DNA of 38,740 nt, from NCBI GenBank assembly GCA_009691245.1, contig SHUM01000032.1:1-38740 (forward strand). The letters are read 5' to 3'. The stretch is from Acidobacteriota bacterium (GTDB taxonomy: Bacteria > Acidobacteriota > Terriglobia > 2-12-FULL-54-10). Shown one piece after another: positions 35,559-38,740 of the stretch. How positions within the stretch are numbered: the first letter of the stretch is position 1; each line of letters starts with the position of its first letter. The position numbers and the translations under genes were made by a program. The notes under the pieces were generated by a model. The model was given only the letters and a program-made list of their open reading frames with translations, was not told where the DNA came from and ran no database searches.

Positions 35559-36389
35559 TCATGGCATCTTCTGAATTTTTGCGAAGCGATCGGATATTAG
35601 CTCGTGGAGTCGATCGACCTTGTTATGGAGATGCGCAATCTCCAGTTCGGCCTTGAGGTTCACTTCGTAATCGAGATCGGCGCGGATGCGATCTTTCGCC
35701 GAGTGGCGGTTTTGGCCCATCATGATGATGGGGGCCTGCAGCGCAGCCAGCGCGGAGATGCCGAGATTCAGTAGGATGAATGGAAACGTATCAAAGGCTT
35801 GCGCGGCCAGAGCCACATTTAGCCCCATCCAGCCGATGAGTATCGCCGTGAAAATGAGAACAAATGTCCAGGAACCACCGAATGCCGCCACGTGATCAGC
35901 GATGCGCGCACCAAAGGTGAGTGATTCCTCCACCTCCACATTGGCATTGCGGGCAACCGGGTTACGCAGCAGCTCATTGGTAGAGCGCAACTTACGGCCC
36001 ATGACCGCCAGCAAGTCGAGGGCCGCATCGGGATGCTTTGTTACCAGGGCAAGCACATCGGTCCGGTCAAAAATGAGTAGGTCGGAGTCCTCTGTGGCTA
36101 CCGCGGTAGCAGTTCGCGGGCCGCCGTCGAGAAGCGAAATCTCTCCAAATACTTCGCCTGGTGGATACTCTGCAAAGACAATCTTTGTTCCCTCTGTTGA
36201 GTCACTCGAGACTTCGACCTGGCCATCACGAACGATGTACAGCGAATCGCCCACATCCCCGCGAGTGAAAATGATCTGCCCTTTGGAAAAGTGTCTCGTG
36301 TCTATTAACGAAGATATCATCGCCAGCTCATCGTCCTCCAACGCAGCAAACAAGGAAGTATTGCGCAGAATGTTAACTAGATCGGACAT
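35559..36389 (-). CDS. Cyclic nucleotide-binding / DUF1003 membrane protein
   Basis: 276 residues from ATG 36389 (GGGAGG upstream). Residues ~1-130 form a Crp-type effector domain (FSKGQIIFTRGDVGDSLYIV, PPGEVFGEISLLDGGPRTATAV). The second part is DUF1003: ADHVAAFGGSWTFVLIFTAIL, FDTFPFILLNLGISALAALQ and APIIMMGQNRHSAKDRIRADLDYEV, with two membrane helices. It seems to be a nucleotide-responsive membrane protein, not a transcription factor, because no helix-turn-helix follows. The gene is divergent from the SPFH protein gene. Confidence 0.85.
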   Translation of the reverse strand: MSDLVNILRNTSLFAALEDDELAMISSLIDTRHFSKGQIIFTRGDVGDSLYIVRDGQVEVSSDSTEGTKIVFAEYPPGEVFGEISLLDGGPRTATAVATEDSDLLIFDRTDVLALVTKHPDAALDLLAVMGRKLRSTNELLRNPVARNANVEVEESLTFGARIADHVAAFGGSWTFVLIFTAILIGWMGLNVALAAQAFDTFPFILLNLGISALAALQAPIIMMGQNRHSAKDRIRADLDYEVNLKAELEIAHLHNKVDRLHELISDRFAKIQKMP

Positions 36390-36649
36390 GACAATCCTCC
36401 CACTCTGGCGATTTCCTGTGGCGCGATATAGCATAAGTGTAAATTGATCTTGGAATTTTCAGGCTTATTTTCCTGGTAATTATGATCCTTTACAGTTAAG
36501 GCCTCTGCCAGAGGACTCGATACTGCGTGACTGTATGTTGGGCACCTTGGGCCAGTAAGAGTTCGCAGCTGCGGTATCAATTGCCCAGTACATCAGGTAC
36601 AATCAGTCCAGCTTTTGGTATATGCCGGAAGTCATTCTTGGAGCTAAAA

Positions 36650-37504
36650 ATGAGCATGTTGGATATGAAAGATCAAGATGGAGAGTTCGTAATGAACGGA
36701 GGGGCGCAAAACCTTCTCAAAAAGTTGAAGTGGGGTGCTATCGCAGTTGTCGCCCTCTTCATATTGTTGGTGGGAAATCCGTTGGGCACAATCGGTGCTG
36801 GAGAGCGTGGAATTCAACTGCGCTTTAACGCTGTCACCGGCAAGATTCTCGGCGAAGGCCTCTATTTCCGGATTCCGTTGGTCGAGCGAATCATCCGGAT
36901 CGATATAAAAATTCAGAAGGAGCAAGCCACGGCCACCGCTGCTTCGAAGGATCTGCAGACCGTGCATTCGGAAGTCGCCGTCAATTTTCATATTGACCCC
37001 AATCGAGTCGCGGGCATCTATCAGGAAGTAGGCGTGGACTATAAAGAACGTATCATCGACCCGATGTTGCAGGAAGGCGTAAAGGCCATAACGGCTCGTT
37101 TTACCGCCGAGGAACTGATTACCAAACGCGAGCTGGTGAAAGATGAGATCAGAGTTTTGTTGCGCGACAAGCTCCAACCCACTGGCATCGTCGTCGACGA
37201 TTTCAACATTGTAGACTTCGGTTTTTCGGCCTCATTCAACAGCGCCATCGAAGCCAAGGTGACAGCCGAACAGAGCGCGCTGGCAGCCAAGAATAAGCTC
37301 GAGCAGATTAAGTTTGAAGCTGAGCAGCGGGTGGCCGAAGCGCGTGGCAAGGCCGAAGCCATTCGCGTGGAAAGTGAAGCGCTGCGTTCCAATCCGCAGA
37401 TTCTCGACTTGCGCGCGCTGGAAAAGTGGGATGGTGTGCTGCCGCAAGTTACCGGTTCCGGCGGAGTCCCCTTCATCAACATCAACCGCGCCGCCGGCCG
37501 CTGA
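36650..37504 (+). CDS. Prohibitin-like SPFH-domain membrane protein
   Basis: 284 residues from ATG 36650 (GGAG upstream; the frame reaches to 36527 without a better start). One N-terminal membrane segment (AIAVVALFILLVGNPLG) is followed by the SPFH/Band7 domain (GAGERGIQLRFNAVTGKILG, VNFHIDPNRVAGIYQEVG, IDPMLQEGVKAITARFTAEE) and a long helical coil (AKVTAEQSALAAKNKLEQIK, AEARGKAEAIRVESEALRSN), ending FININRAAGR. Prohibitins scaffold membrane microdomains and modulate FtsH-like proteases. No FtsH or NfeD gene is adjacent. Confidence 0.88.
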   Translation: MSMLDMKDQDGEFVMNGGAQNLLKKLKWGAIAVVALFILLVGNPLGTIGAGERGIQLRFNAVTGKILGEGLYFRIPLVERIIRIDIKIQKEQATATAASKDLQTVHSEVAVNFHIDPNRVAGIYQEVGVDYKERIIDPMLQEGVKAITARFTAEELITKRELVKDEIRVLLRDKLQPTGIVVDDFNIVDFGFSASFNSAIEAKVTAEQSALAAKNKLEQIKFEAEQRVAEARGKAEAIRVESEALRSNPQILDLRALEKWDGVLPQVTGSGGVPFININRAAGR

Positions 37505-37524
37505 TGGCTGGAACATTTTTGAGA

Positions 37525-38682
37525 TTACGCCTGCATGCGGCGCAGCTTCCCGCCGCGCTCCAGCCGGTAGTGTTCATTCCTCCAAATAATATGGTTGCCG
37601 AGGAAGCTGTATGCCCATATCAGCAGCGCCCAGGCATCGCGCAGCGGAAGCATCCAGAAATATCTGCGGATCAGTGGGTCTCCAGTAACCGCGCTCCCTG
37701 ATACCCATGCCGCCAACCACCGGGAGAAGAGTACTGCTGTAAGTGTAATGGTGGGGACCACGGCTCCCATGCCAGCGGTAAATGGCAATAGTGCCAGAGG
37801 CACACCATAGGCGAAAATAAGGCCGGGGTACCCGGCTGGACTGCATGACTTGATGGTCCTTGCCCAACGCAACTGTTGGCGGAAGGTATCTTTCCAGCGG
37901 CGACGCGGCAGAAACGTAGAAACTACGGTATGCGATAGATACACTTGGTAGCCTTGCCGTGCGATCTGATTGCCGAGGATGAAGTCATCTGCCAGGTAAG
38001 CGAGCCACGGGGCGAATCCGCCGATTCCCGCAATCTGCTTTTTTCGCGTCGCCAAAGTTGCGCCCAATCCAAATCGCATGCCGCCCAACATACGTCCCAA
38101 CAAAACCTGTCCTGAAAAATCTCCGGACATGCTGAGCGCCTCCAACAGCGAATTGAGTCCGCGTTCGCGGATCCCTCTGTAAAGGCAGGTCACCAAGCCA
38201 ATTTTTTCATTTCTCAATGGGCTCACGATACGTCGCAGATAGTCCGTGGCAACTCGAATATCCGCGTCGCTAATCACCACAATTTCAAATTCTGCTGCCT
38301 CCACCATTGCCTGTAGCTTGACTGCTTTGGGGTTGGTATCGGCGACATCGGAGATAAACATCACCTTTGCAGGGATGAGCGGATATGCTTTCCTCAGCAT
38401 CTCAATAGTCCAAAGCGCGGCATCAGAATTGTCACGCAGGCAAAATATTATTTCGTATCGAGGGTATTCCTGCTGGAAGTAGGAACTCAGCGTTTCATAG
38501 AATTGAGGTTCAATTCCGGAGACAGGTTTCAGTATTGAAACCGGCGGGACATAATCTGTCTGAGGTTCTTTTTCCTTTAGGAATCGGGTCGCGGCGACAA
38601 CAACCCCAAGATGATATATGCAGGAGCCAGCCACGACAGCCAGCGGGAGATAATAGAGAAATAGTAATTCCCAGTCGATCAT
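37525..38682 (-). CDS. hpnI: HpnI-like family 2 glycosyltransferase
   Basis: About 385 residues from ATG 38682 (GGGGA upstream; TTG 38706 is an alternative). An N-terminal helix (LFLYYLPLAVVAGSCIYHLG) leads into the GT2 domain: VSILKPVSGIEP, IIFCLRDNSDAALW, EIVVISDADIRVATDYLRRI (metal-binding DxD-like), ADDFILGNQIARQGYQVYLS and RQQLRWARTIKS. Three more membrane segments lie at the end. It resembles ceramide glucosyltransferase-type HpnI, which transfers N-acetylglucosamine to bacteriohopanetetrol. No other hopanoid gene is in the window, so the symbol is tentative. It converges on the SPFH gene. Confidence 0.78.
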   Translation of the reverse strand: MIDWELLFLYYLPLAVVAGSCIYHLGVVVAATRFLKEKEPQTDYVPPVSILKPVSGIEPQFYETLSSYFQQEYPRYEIIFCLRDNSDAALWTIEMLRKAYPLIPAKVMFISDVADTNPKAVKLQAMVEAAEFEIVVISDADIRVATDYLRRIVSPLRNEKIGLVTCLYRGIRERGLNSLLEALSMSGDFSGQVLLGRMLGGMRFGLGATLATRKKQIAGIGGFAPWLAYLADDFILGNQIARQGYQVYLSHTVVSTFLPRRRWKDTFRQQLRWARTIKSCSPAGYPGLIFAYGVPLALLPFTAGMGAVVPTITLTAVLFSRWLAAWVSGSAVTGDPLIRRYFWMLPLRDAWALLIWAYSFLGNHIIWRNEHYRLERGGKLRRMQA

Positions 38683-38740
38683 TGATCCCCGCAACTCGGC
38701 TGACAAATTAATTTCGCTGGCCGGTTCCCGTCTGCATCAC

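Overview
The window looks like a chromosomal segment of an acidobacterium of the Solibacter/Bryobacter group. The evidence is a secreted protein ending in the Solibacter-type C-terminal domain (33203-35362), a detached fragment of the same domain (4662-4799), lineage-typical proteins of unknown function, moderately high G+C, and many dispersed palindromic repeats. This placement is inference from gene content; there is no rRNA gene to confirm it.

Layout. 1-571: 5' end of a broken secreted-protein gene and a spacer. 572-4455 (minus): mazE-mazF, ribonuclease J, a VTT-domain membrane protein and a LOG-family hydrolase. 4662-6945 (minus): a metal-related group made of a DUF411 protein, a heavy-metal-associated (HMA) domain protein with an in-frame UGA exactly where the first Cys of CxxC should be, and a decayed tungstate/molybdate-type binding protein. 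Two inverted copies of a MITE-like element flank the DUF411 gene. 7222-12894: rlmN, pgeF, a Rieske-flavodoxin fusion with a shifted 3' end, acpS, mtaB and rpsU. 12900-21862: a carbohydrate block (glgC, eno, gpmI in plus; gap, pgk in minus) interrupted by a dead toxin-antitoxin pair, a receiver-like protein and an acidic protein of unknown function. 22292-29926: an exported protein, a glutamine amidotransferase, an exported amidohydrolase, tRNA-Lys(CUU), a membrane-anchored protein, thiL, and an operon xerC / 88-aa protein / GNAT / pcp that converges on thiL. 31656-38682: a B12-binding radical SAM protein, the Solibacter-type secreted protein, a cyclic-nucleotide/DUF1003 protein, a prohibitin-like SPFH protein and an HpnI-like glycosyltransferase.

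The main discovery candidate is the HMA gene at 5729-6223. A signal peptide is followed in frame by UGA-Gly-Ser-Cys and then a complete HMA-like domain. This fits a periplasmic selenoprotein with a UxxC metal or redox site. The chief alternative is a Cys-to-stop mutation, and that is a serious alternative because several other genes in this window carry genuine inactivating stops or frameshifts (first gene, binding protein, TA pair, receiver start). A second theme is repeat DNA captured inside genes: GCAGAGGA-type tracts lie in frame within rlmN and mtaB, and a similar tract sits next to the stop that breaks the first gene.
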